Shown piece by piece: positions 45,344 to 52,632 of a stretch of 64,000 nucleotides of DNA; position 1 is the stretch's first letter; each line of letters opens with the position of its first letter. Origin of the DNA: an uncultured Bacteroidales bacterium. Lineage in GTDB: Bacteria > Bacteroidota > Bacteroidia > Bacteroidales > UBA932. A program made the translations under genes and the position numbers. The notes below the pieces were generated by a model. That model had not been told where the DNA came from. It saw only the letters and a program-made list of their open reading frames with translations, and did not search any database. The DNA is taken from assembly GCA_900316795.1 (NCBI GenBank), contig ONEF01000016.1:1-64000 (forward strand). The letters are read 5' to 3'.

Positions 45344-45745
45344 TCAACATCCCAAAATATTGCGTACAACCCACCAGATAATATATACTGCAACATAAGA
45401 ATACAATGTATAACGGCTTGTCACAAAATCATAAAGCCTAAGGGTAAAGTCAGAAGGTTCAGGCCTTCTTACCATAACCACCGCATAGGCCGTAGCCAAA
45501 AGAAAAGGAATCGCGACAATAAAAAACAGATTATAAGACAAGGCCTCCAAAAACCTGCCATGAAGGAAAGCGTGAATTGCTCTCTGGGCACCGCAGGACG
45601 GGCAGTCATACCCCGTGAGCATCTTCATCGGGCACTTGGGCACAAGAAAGGACTTGGCCGGATCTACCACATAATAAAAGATTCCTGCCGCTACAACCAC
45701 GGCAGGAATTATCCAAATCCAATATCTTCTGGGAACTGAGCCCAT
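45344..45745 (-). CDS. DUF2752 membrane protein
   Basis: 133 residues, about three membrane helices. The DUF2752 motif CPMKMLTGYDCPSCGAQRAIHAFLHG, with three Cys that could bind metal or form disulfides, is intact. Function is unknown; the family is commonly found next to small CD225/dispanin-like genes, as here (six-base gap). Confidence 0.87.
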   Translation of the reverse strand: MGSVPRRYWIWIIPAVVVAAGIFYYVVDPAKSFLVPKCPMKMLTGYDCPSCGAQRAIHAFLHGRFLEALSYNLFFIVAIPFLLATAYAVVMVRRPEPSDFTLRLYDFVTSRYTLYSYVAVYIIWWVVRNILGC

Positions 45746-45751
45746 ACCCTT

Positions 45752-46279
45752 CTAGTAGATGTCGGCCAGATGGTCAAACACTCCAGAAGAGATGGAGCCT
45801 GCCGCTACAAAGAAAATGACTGCAAAATACAGAATGATACCTATCACTGACACGATGGCAGCCCACATAGCCCACTTTCCGGCCTTGCGGGAAGCATCCT
45901 CTGCTGCAGCGTACTGCCCTGTGTACCAGAGAGAATCTACCTTTGAAGCATAAACTATTGAAACGATTCCCAGCGGCAGGCAGCACAAAATGGTTGTAAG
46001 GATTGCCCATACCAGGTTGTTGCTTGGCTTCGGCCCACCCGGCTGAGGCTGCTGATATCCATACTGGTTGTAGCCACCCTGCTGGTAACCACCCTGCTGA
46101 TAGCCGTATTGAGGCTGACCTTGATAATACCCCTGATTAGTGCCCTGAGGTCCGTAATTCTGGTTGTTATCTTGCTGTCCGTAGTTCTGCTGACCATAAC
46201 CCTGATTGTTATCCTGGCTGCCTTGATTCTGGTAACCCTGATACTGCTGGTTGTCCTGATACTGCTGATCTTCTGCCAT
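45752..46279 (-). CDS. CD225/dispanin-like protein with Q/N/G/Y-rich N-terminus
   Basis: 175 residues. The first 80 residues are almost only Gln, Asn, Gly and Tyr (a prion-like low-complexity region). The rest is a dispanin domain: PSNNLVWAILTTILCCLPLGIVSIVYASKVDSLW, then a second membrane helix (AAIVSVIGIILYFAVIFFVAAG). Domain family members (interferon-induced transmembrane relatives) curve or stiffen membranes; the bacterial role is unknown. Confidence 0.87.
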   Translation of the reverse strand: MAEDQQYQDNQQYQGYQNQGSQDNNQGYGQQNYGQQDNNQNYGPQGTNQGYYQGQPQYGYQQGGYQQGGYNQYGYQQPQPGGPKPSNNLVWAILTTILCCLPLGIVSIVYASKVDSLWYTGQYAAAEDASRKAGKWAMWAAIVSVIGIILYFAVIFFVAAGSISSGVFDHLADIY

Positions 46280-46306
46280 GACTCGAAATATTAAACATTA
46301 CATCTG

Positions 46307-46314
46307 CAAATATA
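46307..46314 (-). promoter_or_regulatory. -7 element of the dispanin/DUF2752 operon
   Basis: The minus strand reads TATATTTG (perfect TAnnTTTG), 27 bases before the ATG at 46279. Confidence 0.55.
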
Positions 46315-46330
46315 CAAAAAGCAGAGAACA

Positions 46331-46361
46331 TTATAGTGGTCCCATGCAAATAGACCACATA
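46331..46361. repeat. Interspersed repeat, copy 2
   Basis: tatagtggtccc followed after a short loop by tagaccacata resembles the hairpin at 15397-15426 at most positions; its stem (gtggtc / gaccac with one bulge) is weaker. Confidence 0.45.
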
Positions 46362-46444
46362 GATACTATCTGATGCTTTTGGAAAAATTTCACTAGTACA
46401 ATAGTTCTGTCCCCATCCCCATTTTGATGTGACCCCAGAAAGAA

Positions 46445-46472
46445 AAAAATCAGGCCCTGAAGCCTGATTTTT
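46445..46472 (-). terminator. Intrinsic terminator of the tRNA-Ser gene
   Basis: aaaaatcaggc (46445-46455) pairs with gcctgattttt (46462-46472) around a 6-base loop; on the minus strand a run of seven T follows, eight bases after the encoded CCA end of the tRNA. Confidence 0.85.
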
Positions 46473-46480
46473 AGCACTTT

Positions 46481-46568
46481 TGGCGGAGAGACAGGGATTC
46501 GAACCCCGGGAGGCTTTCACCTCAACAGTTTTCAAGACTGCCGCAATCGACCACTCTGCCATCTCTCC
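46481..46568 (-). tRNA. tRNA-Ser (anticodon UGA)
   Basis: 88 bases with the CCA end encoded. The acceptor stem GGAGAGA / TCTCTCC closes the molecule; the anticodon loop CTTGAAA carries TGA; the long variable arm typical of class II tRNAs and the T loop GGTTCGAATCC are present. Confidence 0.96.
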
Positions 46569-46617
46569 AATTGGGCTGCAAATATAAGCGATTTAATCAA
46601 AACCGCAAAAAAGATTT

Positions 46618-47265
46618 TCAGCCCTGCTTTTTTTCTTCTTCTTTTCTCGCGAAATATTTCCTCTGGAAAAGAATCATATAGATAACTCCGCAGGTTATGC
46701 AGGAATCGGCGAAGTTGAAAATCGGGCGGAAGAATTCAAACTGCTCTCCCCCTACCCAAGGCATCCATTCCGGCCAGGTCCAATGAACCATAGGGAAATA
46801 GAACATATCCACCACTTTTCCTTGGAGGAATGGGGCATATCCTTCTCCGAAAGGAACCATAGTTGCCACAGTTCCATAGGTGGATTCGCTGAAAATCAGC
46901 CCATAGAATGCGCTGTCTATCATATTGCCCACAGCTCCCACAAGAACAAGGGTAAAACCTATGACAACTCCCCAAGGAGCCCTGCCCCTGTTCACGATGC
47001 GGTTGATGTACCAGATCAGAATTCCTATCAGCACGACACGCAGGCTGCTCAGGATAATCTTGCCGGCTATCCCGCCAAGCTGCATACCGAAGGCCATACC
47101 GTTGTTCTCGATGAAAAGGATCTGGGCCCAGCGGCTGCTGCCGAACATCTCAAAACCCTGACCATAGGAATAGTGCAACTTGACATAGAACTTTATAGCC
47201 TGGTCTATGACAAGAAGCACTACTGCAATCAGGACTATGGTCCACTTTTTACCTTTAAGGCTCAT
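46618..47265 (-). CDS. lspA: Signal peptidase II (lipoprotein signal peptidase)
   Basis: 215 residues, four membrane helices. The two catalytic Asp are in GNMIDSAFYG and FNFADSCITCG, and the conserved ENNGMAFG is present. It removes signal peptides from prolipoproteins, of which this window encodes many. The protein is longer than the enterobacterial enzyme because of an insert between the two Asp motifs (about 50 residues with YFPMVHWTWPEWMPW), usual in Bacteroidota. Last gene of the ileS / dksA-like / lspA operon, five bases after its neighbour. Confidence 0.95.
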   Translation of the reverse strand: MSLKGKKWTIVLIAVVLLVIDQAIKFYVKLHYSYGQGFEMFGSSRWAQILFIENNGMAFGMQLGGIAGKIILSSLRVVLIGILIWYINRIVNRGRAPWGVVIGFTLVLVGAVGNMIDSAFYGLIFSESTYGTVATMVPFGEGYAPFLQGKVVDMFYFPMVHWTWPEWMPWVGGEQFEFFRPIFNFADSCITCGVIYMILFQRKYFARKEEEKKQG

Positions 47266-47270
47266 AAAAA

Positions 47271-48176
47271 CTATCTGCTTTCCTTGTCTTCCACATTCAA
47301 GGTTGCATGTGGAACCAGAAGAAGCCTGGCCTTAGGAATGAGTTTTCCGGTTTTGCGGCTTATGCCGTAAGTCTTGTTCTCGATTCTTACAAGAGCGGCC
47401 TCCAGGTTCTGGATGAACTTGTACTGGCGGTTTGCCAGCTGGCTGCTCTCCTCCTTGGAAAGCGAGAAAGCTCCCTCCTCAATCACCTGGAAAGATGGGG
47501 AAGTATCCTCCACACCGTTGCTTGAACGATGGGTTACTGCAGCCCTCAGCATTTCATACTCGTCCTTTGCCTTGGCAAGTTTTTCGAGTATCAGCTTTTT
47601 GAACATCTGAAGATCCTCATCGCTGTAGCGTACAGTCGGAACCTTTGGCTGTTCAACTGCCTGAGGAGCCTTGACCTCTTGCTGCGGAGCAACAGGGGCT
47701 TTCTTTACTTCCTCTACCTTCTTGGCCGGAGCCTTTGCCACAACTTTCTTTTCAGGAGCCTTTGCCACAACTTTCTTTTCAGGAGCCTTTGCCACAACTT
47801 TCTTTGCCTGAGCCTTTGCAACAACCTTCTTTACAGGAGCCTTTGCAACAACTTTCTTTGCAGGAGCCTTTGCAACAACCTTCTTTGCCGGAGCCTTTGC
47901 AACAACTTTCTTTGCAGGAGTTTTTGCTGCAACTTTCTTTGCCGGAGCCTTTGCAACAACCTTCTTCGCAGGAGATTTGGCAACAGCCTTCTTGGCTGGT
48001 GCCTTGCTTACGGGTTTCTTGGCAACTACTTTTGTAGCAGGCTTTTTAACTTCCGCTTTCTTCTCAACCGTTTTCTTTGCCGCAGGCTTTACCGCCGGTT
48101 TCTTTGCAACAGTATTCTTAGCCGCAGCAGCTTTCTTTGGTGCAGGCTTGGCTGCCTTCTTAACTTTTGTTGCCAT
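47271..48176 (-). CDS. DksA/TraR-like protein fused to a histone-H1-like Lys/Ala/Pro tail
   Basis: 301 residues. Residues 1-155 are Lys/Ala/Pro/Val, with ten 9-residue repeats of KKVVAKAPA type (about 62-151), resembling histone H1-like bacterial proteins that bind DNA by charge. Residues 185-301 are the DksA/TraR-type domain of Bacteroidota (DLQMFKKLILEKLAKAKDEYEML, FIQNLEAALVRIENKTYGISRKTGKLIPKARLLLVPHATL). The zinc Cys found in GICR of the relatives is Ser here, so no zinc site is expected. DksA acts on RNA polymerase; the tail might tether it to DNA or nucleoid. Between ileS and lspA in an operon. Confidence 0.88.
   Translation of the reverse strand: MATKVKKAAKPAPKKAAAAKNTVAKKPAVKPAAKKTVEKKAEVKKPATKVVAKKPVSKAPAKKAVAKSPAKKVVAKAPAKKVAAKTPAKKVVAKAPAKKVVAKAPAKKVVAKAPVKKVVAKAQAKKVVAKAPEKKVVAKAPEKKVVAKAPAKKVEEVKKAPVAPQQEVKAPQAVEQPKVPTVRYSDEDLQMFKKLILEKLAKAKDEYEMLRAAVTHRSSNGVEDTSPSFQVIEEGAFSLSKEESSQLANRQYKFIQNLEAALVRIENKTYGISRKTGKLIPKARLLLVPHATLNVEDKESR
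47724..47993 (-). repeat. 27-bp coding tandem repeat in the dksA-like gene
   Basis: Ten copies of a 27-base unit encode the KKVVAKAPA repeats. Copies differ slightly at both DNA and protein levels (VAAKT, AQA, APE variants), but some neighbours are nearly identical, so copy number could change by slippage. Confidence 0.85.
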
Positions 48177-48200
48177 AATCTTGTTCTTTATCAGGTTAAA

Positions 48201-51200
48201 CTATCTTTCAACTTTTATCTTGAGCATCTGCCCGTCTTCCCATTCCACTTCAGCAGCTCCGTCCAAAGCAGCAGAACCACTCTCAGCAAGAGTTATGTTG
48301 TTGGCCAGAGTCTGTGAGCAGACATAGTCCGAGAAGTTGTTTTCTCCGGAAAGTGCCTCAGCGACATCCTTTTTGCTCTCCAATGTCACACTGATCCTGT
48401 CTGTAACCTCGAACCCTGAGTCTTTCCTGAGGTTCTGTATCCTGTTCACCAACTCCCTTGCAGTTCCTTCTCTCTTCAGAGCTTCGGAAACCTGGATATC
48501 CAGAGCCAGTGTCAAAGTACCTTCTGTTGCCACGAGCCATCCCGGCATATCCTCTGAAGATATCTCATAGTCACCCTTCTGGAGTACTACATCCCCACCG
48601 GGAAGATGCATCACATATTCTTCCGAGCGCTCTATCTGGGAAATATCTCTTTGTGTAAAGTTAGCAAAAGCAGATGATATTTCCTTCATCTGACGGCCAT
48701 ATTTTTTGCCCAGTGTTTTGAACATAGGTTTTATCTTTTTGGTAATCAGGCCCTCAGTATCAGTAATATATTCTATCTGTTTTACATTGACTTCGCTGAG
48801 AATTATGTTCTGGACCTTCTGGAGCTGCTCCTGCACTTTCGTGTCTATGACAGGGATCATGATCTTGGCCAGAGGCTGGCGGACTTTTATGTTCACCTTG
48901 CGGCGGAGGGCCAGAACCATGGAAGTGCTCTTCTGGGCAAGCGCCATCCTCTCTTCCAGATCCTTGTCTATCAGGCTCTCGTCTTCTTCCGGCATAAGCA
49001 CCATGTGAACGGAAGGCTCGCTGTGACGGTGAGAAACTGCATTCAGGTCCAGGAACAGGCGCTCCATATAGAACGGAGCTATAGGGGCAGCCAGTATGGC
49101 AACTGTCTCCAGGCAAGAATAAAGCGTCTGGTAGGCAGCGAGTTTGTCCTGGTTCATCGTGCCTCCCCAGAACCTCTTGCGGTTGAGCCTTACATACCAG
49201 TTGCTCAGATGGTCGCACACGAACTCCTGTATCATTCTTCCGGCTGTGGTGACATCATAGTTGTCATAGCAGTTCTTGACATCGCGGATGAGGGAGTTCA
49301 GATAGGAGATTATCCAGCGGTCTATCTCAGGTCTCTGGCTTACAGGAACTTCCTCGGCCCTCGCATCAAATTTGTCCACGTTGCCGTAAAGAGCGAAGAA
49401 GGAATAGGTGTTGTACAGGGTTCCGAAGAACTTTCTCCTTACCTCATCCACGCCTGCCTCGTCAAACTTGAGGTTGTCCCAAGGCTGGGCATTGGTGAGC
49501 ATATACCATCTGAGAGCGTCAGCACCATATTTTTCAAGCTGCTGGAACGGATCGACGGCATTGCCGAGCCTCTTGCTCATCTTCTCTCCCTTCTTGTCCA
49601 GGACCAGTCCGTTGGAAACCACCGTCCTGAAAGCTGGTGTATGGGATACCATCGTATGGATTGCGTGGAGGGTATAGAACCATCCTCTTGTCTGGTCAAC
49701 TCCCTCAGCGATGAAGTCTGCCGTCTGGCCGAACTCCGGAGTACCCAGAGCCTTGAGCCACTCCTGAGCGTAAGGCATTGCACCTGAATCGAACCAAACA
49801 TCGATAAGGTCACTCTCGCGATACATCGGTTTGCCGCTTTCAGAAACCAGCACCACTTCATCTATGTATGGCTTGTGAATATCTATCTTGCCGTAGTTTT
49901 CATCCGAGAAGTCTCCAGGAATAAACCCTTTGTCTTTCAGAAGATTGCTTGGCATCACGCCAGCCTTTACAGACTTTTCAATCTCATCGTAAAGCTCAGA
50001 TACGCTGCCAATGCACTTTTCTTCTTTCTTGTCTTCCGTTCTCCAGATAGGGAGAGGAGTTCCCCAGTAGCGGCTCCTTGAAAGGTTCCAGTCCTGGAGG
50101 TTCTCCAGCCATTTGCCGAACCTTCCTGAGCCCGTGCTCTCAGGCTTCCAGTTTATCTGCTTGTTGAGTTCAATCATCTCGTCCCTTACAGCAGTGGCCT
50201 TGATGAACCAGCTGTCCAGCGGATAGTACAGGACAGGTTTGTCCGTCCTCCAGCAATGAGGATAGGAGTGGACATGCTTTTCTATCTTGAAAGCCTTGCC
50301 TTCCATCTTCATCTGGACGCAAATGTCAACGTCAAGAGTCTCAGCATCAGGAGCAAGGGAAGAGTCATACGCATTCTTCACATAACGGCCGGCAAACTTC
50401 AGGTAACCGTCCTTAACCCTTTCTTTCACAAATTCAGGATCAAGGTCTTCCACCTTGAAGAACTTTCCGGTACGGTCCACCATCGGCCTCCATACTCCTT
50501 CCTTGTCTTTGAGAGTGAACGGAGCTATGTTGTTCTGCTTGCCCACACGGTCATCATCCGCTCCGAACGTAGGAGCTATATGCACGATACCCGTACCTTC
50601 CTCCGTAGAGACAAAGTCTCCGCAGATTACCCTCATCGTGTTCTCTTCAGGAAGGATCCAAGGCAGGAGCTGGCAGTATCTTACACCCTCCAGGTCTTTG
50701 CCCTTGAAGCTGTCCAGAACCTTGTAAGGCACCAGCTTGTCTCCAGGTTTGTAATCGCCGAGCGGAATGCCGGCGGCCTTAGGGTTGAAATTGCTGCCGA
50801 GCAACTCCTTGGCAACGATGTAAACAGCTGGCTTGCCGGAATAAGGGTTGAAGGACGCCACCCTCACATATTCGATGTTAGGGCCTACGCAAAGAGCTAC
50901 GTTGGAAGGCAGGGTCCACGGAGTTGTGGTCCAAGCTATGAAGAAAAGTTCACCCTCTGAAAGGCTCTTGTCCTCAGCGATAGCTCCGTCCAGAGAAACT
51001 CCCTTGAAAAGGAAAGCGCTCTTTTCGTCTTTCCTGACCTGGAACTGGACTGTCGCCGTTGTGTCTTTGACATCGCGATAGCAGCCCGGCTGGTTGAGCT
51101 CGTGTGAACTCAAACCTGTCCCGGCAGCCGGGGAATATGGCTGGATGGTATATCCTTTGTAGAGCAGCCCCTTGTTATACAGATCTTTGAGAAGGTACCA

Positions 51201-51677
51201 AAGGGTCTCTATATAGCGGTTGTCATAGGTGATGTAAGGATTGTCCATATCCACCCAGTAGCCAATCTGCTCGGTAAGAGACACCCATTCAGCTGTATAT
51301 TTCATGACTTCCTTGCGGCAGGCCATGTTGTATTCATCAACAGAAATCTTCTTCCCGATATCTTCCTTGGTGATTCCCAGCATCTTCTCCACTCCGAGCT
51401 CCACCGGCAGGCCATGAGTGTCCCAACCGGCCTTGCGGTTAACAAAGAAGCCTCTCTGAGTCTTGTAACGGCAATAGGCATCTTTGATGCTCCTGGCCAT
51501 CACGTGATGGATCCCAGGCTTGCCGTTTGCAGAAGGCGGCCCCTCGAAGAAGACGAACTTTGGAGCGCCTTCCCTGGCTTTGGTCACATTCTCAAAACAC
51601 TTTTCCTCTTTCCACTTCTTCAGAACCTGCTTACCAAGCTCTACCGGATCGAATTTCTTGTACTCAGCAAAACCCAT
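48201..51677 (-). CDS. ileS: Isoleucyl-tRNA synthetase
   Basis: 1158 residues, the long form of the enzyme seen in Bacteroidota and eukaryotes. The class I signatures are present: GPPSANGKPGIHHVMARSIKD for the HIGH box and KGEKMSKRLGNA for KMSKS; the CP1 editing domain has TTPWTLPSNVALCVGP. The C-terminal anticodon-binding domains run to the end (EWEDGQMLKIKVER) without the zinc-ribbon of the short form. A divergent promoter pair lies between it and the cvpA-like gene. Confidence 0.97.
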   Translation of the reverse strand: MGFAEYKKFDPVELGKQVLKKWKEEKCFENVTKAREGAPKFVFFEGPPSANGKPGIHHVMARSIKDAYCRYKTQRGFFVNRKAGWDTHGLPVELGVEKMLGITKEDIGKKISVDEYNMACRKEVMKYTAEWVSLTEQIGYWVDMDNPYITYDNRYIETLWYLLKDLYNKGLLYKGYTIQPYSPAAGTGLSSHELNQPGCYRDVKDTTATVQFQVRKDEKSAFLFKGVSLDGAIAEDKSLSEGELFFIAWTTTPWTLPSNVALCVGPNIEYVRVASFNPYSGKPAVYIVAKELLGSNFNPKAAGIPLGDYKPGDKLVPYKVLDSFKGKDLEGVRYCQLLPWILPEENTMRVICGDFVSTEEGTGIVHIAPTFGADDDRVGKQNNIAPFTLKDKEGVWRPMVDRTGKFFKVEDLDPEFVKERVKDGYLKFAGRYVKNAYDSSLAPDAETLDVDICVQMKMEGKAFKIEKHVHSYPHCWRTDKPVLYYPLDSWFIKATAVRDEMIELNKQINWKPESTGSGRFGKWLENLQDWNLSRSRYWGTPLPIWRTEDKKEEKCIGSVSELYDEIEKSVKAGVMPSNLLKDKGFIPGDFSDENYGKIDIHKPYIDEVVLVSESGKPMYRESDLIDVWFDSGAMPYAQEWLKALGTPEFGQTADFIAEGVDQTRGWFYTLHAIHTMVSHTPAFRTVVSNGLVLDKKGEKMSKRLGNAVDPFQQLEKYGADALRWYMLTNAQPWDNLKFDEAGVDEVRRKFFGTLYNTYSFFALYGNVDKFDARAEEVPVSQRPEIDRWIISYLNSLIRDVKNCYDNYDVTTAGRMIQEFVCDHLSNWYVRLNRKRFWGGTMNQDKLAAYQTLYSCLETVAILAAPIAPFYMERLFLDLNAVSHRHSEPSVHMVLMPEEDESLIDKDLEERMALAQKSTSMVLALRRKVNIKVRQPLAKIMIPVIDTKVQEQLQKVQNIILSEVNVKQIEYITDTEGLITKKIKPMFKTLGKKYGRQMKEISSAFANFTQRDISQIERSEEYVMHLPGGDVVLQKGDYEISSEDMPGWLVATEGTLTLALDIQVSEALKREGTARELVNRIQNLRKDSGFEVTDRISVTLESKKDVAEALSGENNFSDYVCSQTLANNITLAESGSAALDGAAEVEWEDGQMLKIKVER

Positions 51678-51705
51678 AAAATTTCTCTCGTTTTTATTAA
51701 GGCAA

Positions 51706-51713
51706 CAAATTTA
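51706..51713 (-). promoter_or_regulatory. -7 element of the ileS operon
   Basis: The minus strand reads TAAATTTG (perfect TAnnTTTG), 28 bases before the ATG at 51677. Back to back with the + strand element at 51727-51734. Confidence 0.6.
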
Positions 51714-51726
51714 GTTTTTTTTCGCA

Positions 51727-51734
51727 TATCTTTG
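51727..51734 (+). promoter_or_regulatory. -7 element of the cvpA-like gene
   Basis: TATCTTTG (perfect TAnnTTTG), 21 bases before the ATG at 51756. Confidence 0.6.
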
Positions 51735-51755
51735 TATTGGTTTAAGCTTTATACT

Positions 51756-52259
51756 ATGAATTGGATTGACATTGTAGTTGTGGCACTGATGCTTGCCGCC
51801 ATAATCTGGGGTATCTGGAAAGGGTTCCTCGCACAGCTTATCTCTATACTCGGAGTCTTGATAGGCATCTGGGGGGCGGCAAAGCTGACTCCGGCGGTAT
51901 CTGGATGGATAATGGGCATAATAAATGCCGAGGACTCTGAATCCGCAGTCAAGATAGTTACGTTCATCCTGCTTATCGTACTGATTATCATCATCTGCCA
52001 CCTCATAGGCAAGGGGCTGGAGAAAGTGATAAACCTTACAATTCTAGGAGGACTGAACAAGTTCCTGGGAGCTGTATTCTGTGTGCTGAAAGTTGCATTG
52101 ATACTTGTTGCGCTCGCCTCCTTGGTAGAGAACGGTCTGCGTGAGATGAACGTGGAAGAGCCTCAGGTCCTCAAGCAAAGCCAGGCCTACGGGTATCTCA
52201 ACATGGTTGCAGACAAACTGGTTCCTTTCGTCAAAAACATCTTCCCAAAACTTGGCTGA
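51756..52259 (+). CDS. CvpA family membrane protein
   Basis: 167 residues with four membrane helices and the CvpA pattern (MNWIDIVVVALMLAAIIWGIWKGFLAQLISILGVLIGIWGA, then VLIIIICHLIGKGLEKVINLTILGGLNKFLGAVFCVLKVALIL). CvpA proteins were named for colicin V production and are now linked to envelope maintenance. Its terminator and the next operon, a peptide exporter, follow directly; a functional tie is not shown. The frame is open upstream, but the ATG at 51756 is the family start. Confidence 0.88.
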   Translation: MNWIDIVVVALMLAAIIWGIWKGFLAQLISILGVLIGIWGAAKLTPAVSGWIMGIINAEDSESAVKIVTFILLIVLIIIICHLIGKGLEKVINLTILGGLNKFLGAVFCVLKVALILVALASLVENGLREMNVEEPQVLKQSQAYGYLNMVADKLVPFVKNIFPKLG

Positions 52260-52293
52260 CAGGGGTAATCTGAAAAAAAGTCCCTGTTTTTTT
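52259..52293 (+). terminator. Terminator of the cvpA-like gene
   Basis: acaggg (52259-52264) pairs with ccctgt (52282-52287), followed by seven T. The stem begins inside the stop codon; the loop is 17 bases and A-rich. Confidence 0.75.
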
Positions 52294-52310
52294 ACAATTC
52301 CAGAATTGTA
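52293..52310. promoter_or_regulatory. Palindrome 1 upstream of the peptide-export operon
   Basis: tacaattc-ca-gaattgta is a perfect 8-bp inverted repeat with a 2-base centre, ahead of the promoter of the 59-residue gene; a candidate operator. Confidence 0.55.
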
Positions 52311-52328
52311 CCGCGTCAATTTTACCGA

Positions 52329-52345
52329 ATGGTTTTGAAAACCAT
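52329..52345. promoter_or_regulatory. Palindrome 2 overlapping the -33 element
   Basis: atggtttt-g-aaaaccat is a perfect 8-bp inverted repeat with one central base. It contains the TTTG that serves as -33 element, so a protein bound here would block RNA polymerase. Confidence 0.6.
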
Positions 52346-52365
52346 ATCGGGCGGGTCCATCTTTG
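52334..52365 (+). promoter_or_regulatory. Promoter of the peptide-export operon
   Basis: TTTG at 52334-52337 and CATCTTTG at 52358-52365 (one mismatch to TAnnTTTG) are 20 bases apart, the usual Bacteroidota spacing; the ATG at 52387 follows 21 bases later. This is one of the few promoters in the window with both elements. Confidence 0.65.
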
Positions 52366-52386
52366 CAGAGCCAAACGCAAAGACCG

Positions 52387-52566
52387 ATGGGAAAGAACAA
52401 TCATCCGACTGAAAATGAGGGAATGGAGAGGTTCATTGAAAACCTTTCCTCAAGCCCCGAATGGGCATCGCTGAGGATAAGGGAAAAATCCTCTATACTT
52501 TATATCCTGACGATTTTGGCCGGCATCGGTCTGTGCGTTTGCACTTTGAGTGTGTTGTTATCATAA
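52387..52566 (+). CDS. 59-residue single-span membrane protein
   Basis: A polar, acidic N-terminus (about 30 residues, with ENEGMERFIENLSSSPEWA) precedes one hydrophobic helix at the C-terminus (SILYILTILAGIGLCVCTLSVLLS). I do not recognise the family. It is the first gene of the peptide-export unit and shares its promoter, so immunity, a regulator tied to the membrane or an accessory of the exporter are all possible. No double-glycine leader is present, so it is probably not itself a substrate. It is followed by a terminator-like hairpin that ends right before the exporter gene. Confidence 0.65.
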   Translation: MGKNNHPTENEGMERFIENLSSSPEWASLRIREKSSILYILTILAGIGLCVCTLSVLLS

Positions 52567-52573
52567 TGATCAC

Positions 52574-52627
52574 GGGTGCCGGATTTATTAATATCAGATA
52601 ACGGACTTTTAGCCGGCACCCTTTTTT
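52574..52627 (+). promoter_or_regulatory. Attenuator-like hairpin before the exporter gene
   Basis: gggtgccgg (52574-52582) pairs perfectly with ccggcaccc (52613-52621), followed by six T (52622-52627), only five bases before the ATG of the exporter at 52633. The loop is 30 bases and AU-rich. It has all marks of an intrinsic terminator inside an operon, so it may limit read-through into the exporter and peptide genes. Confidence 0.7.
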
Positions 52628-52632
52628 GAAGG

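Noticed and set aside
47700..48000. Possible CRISPR-like array because of regular 27-bp units
   Set aside because: There are no spacers; the units are contiguous codons of a protein repeat.
47529..48317. 262-codon open frame on the + strand opposite the dksA-like gene, rich in Leu, Cys, Asn and Arg
   Set aside because: It is the antisense image of the Lys/Ala/Pro repeats; the composition follows from the repeat, and the minus strand frame carries the known domain.
51756..52259. CvpA as evidence for a colicin-V-type operon
   Set aside because: It has its own promoter and terminator and is a common housekeeping family; its position next to the peptide exporter may be chance.
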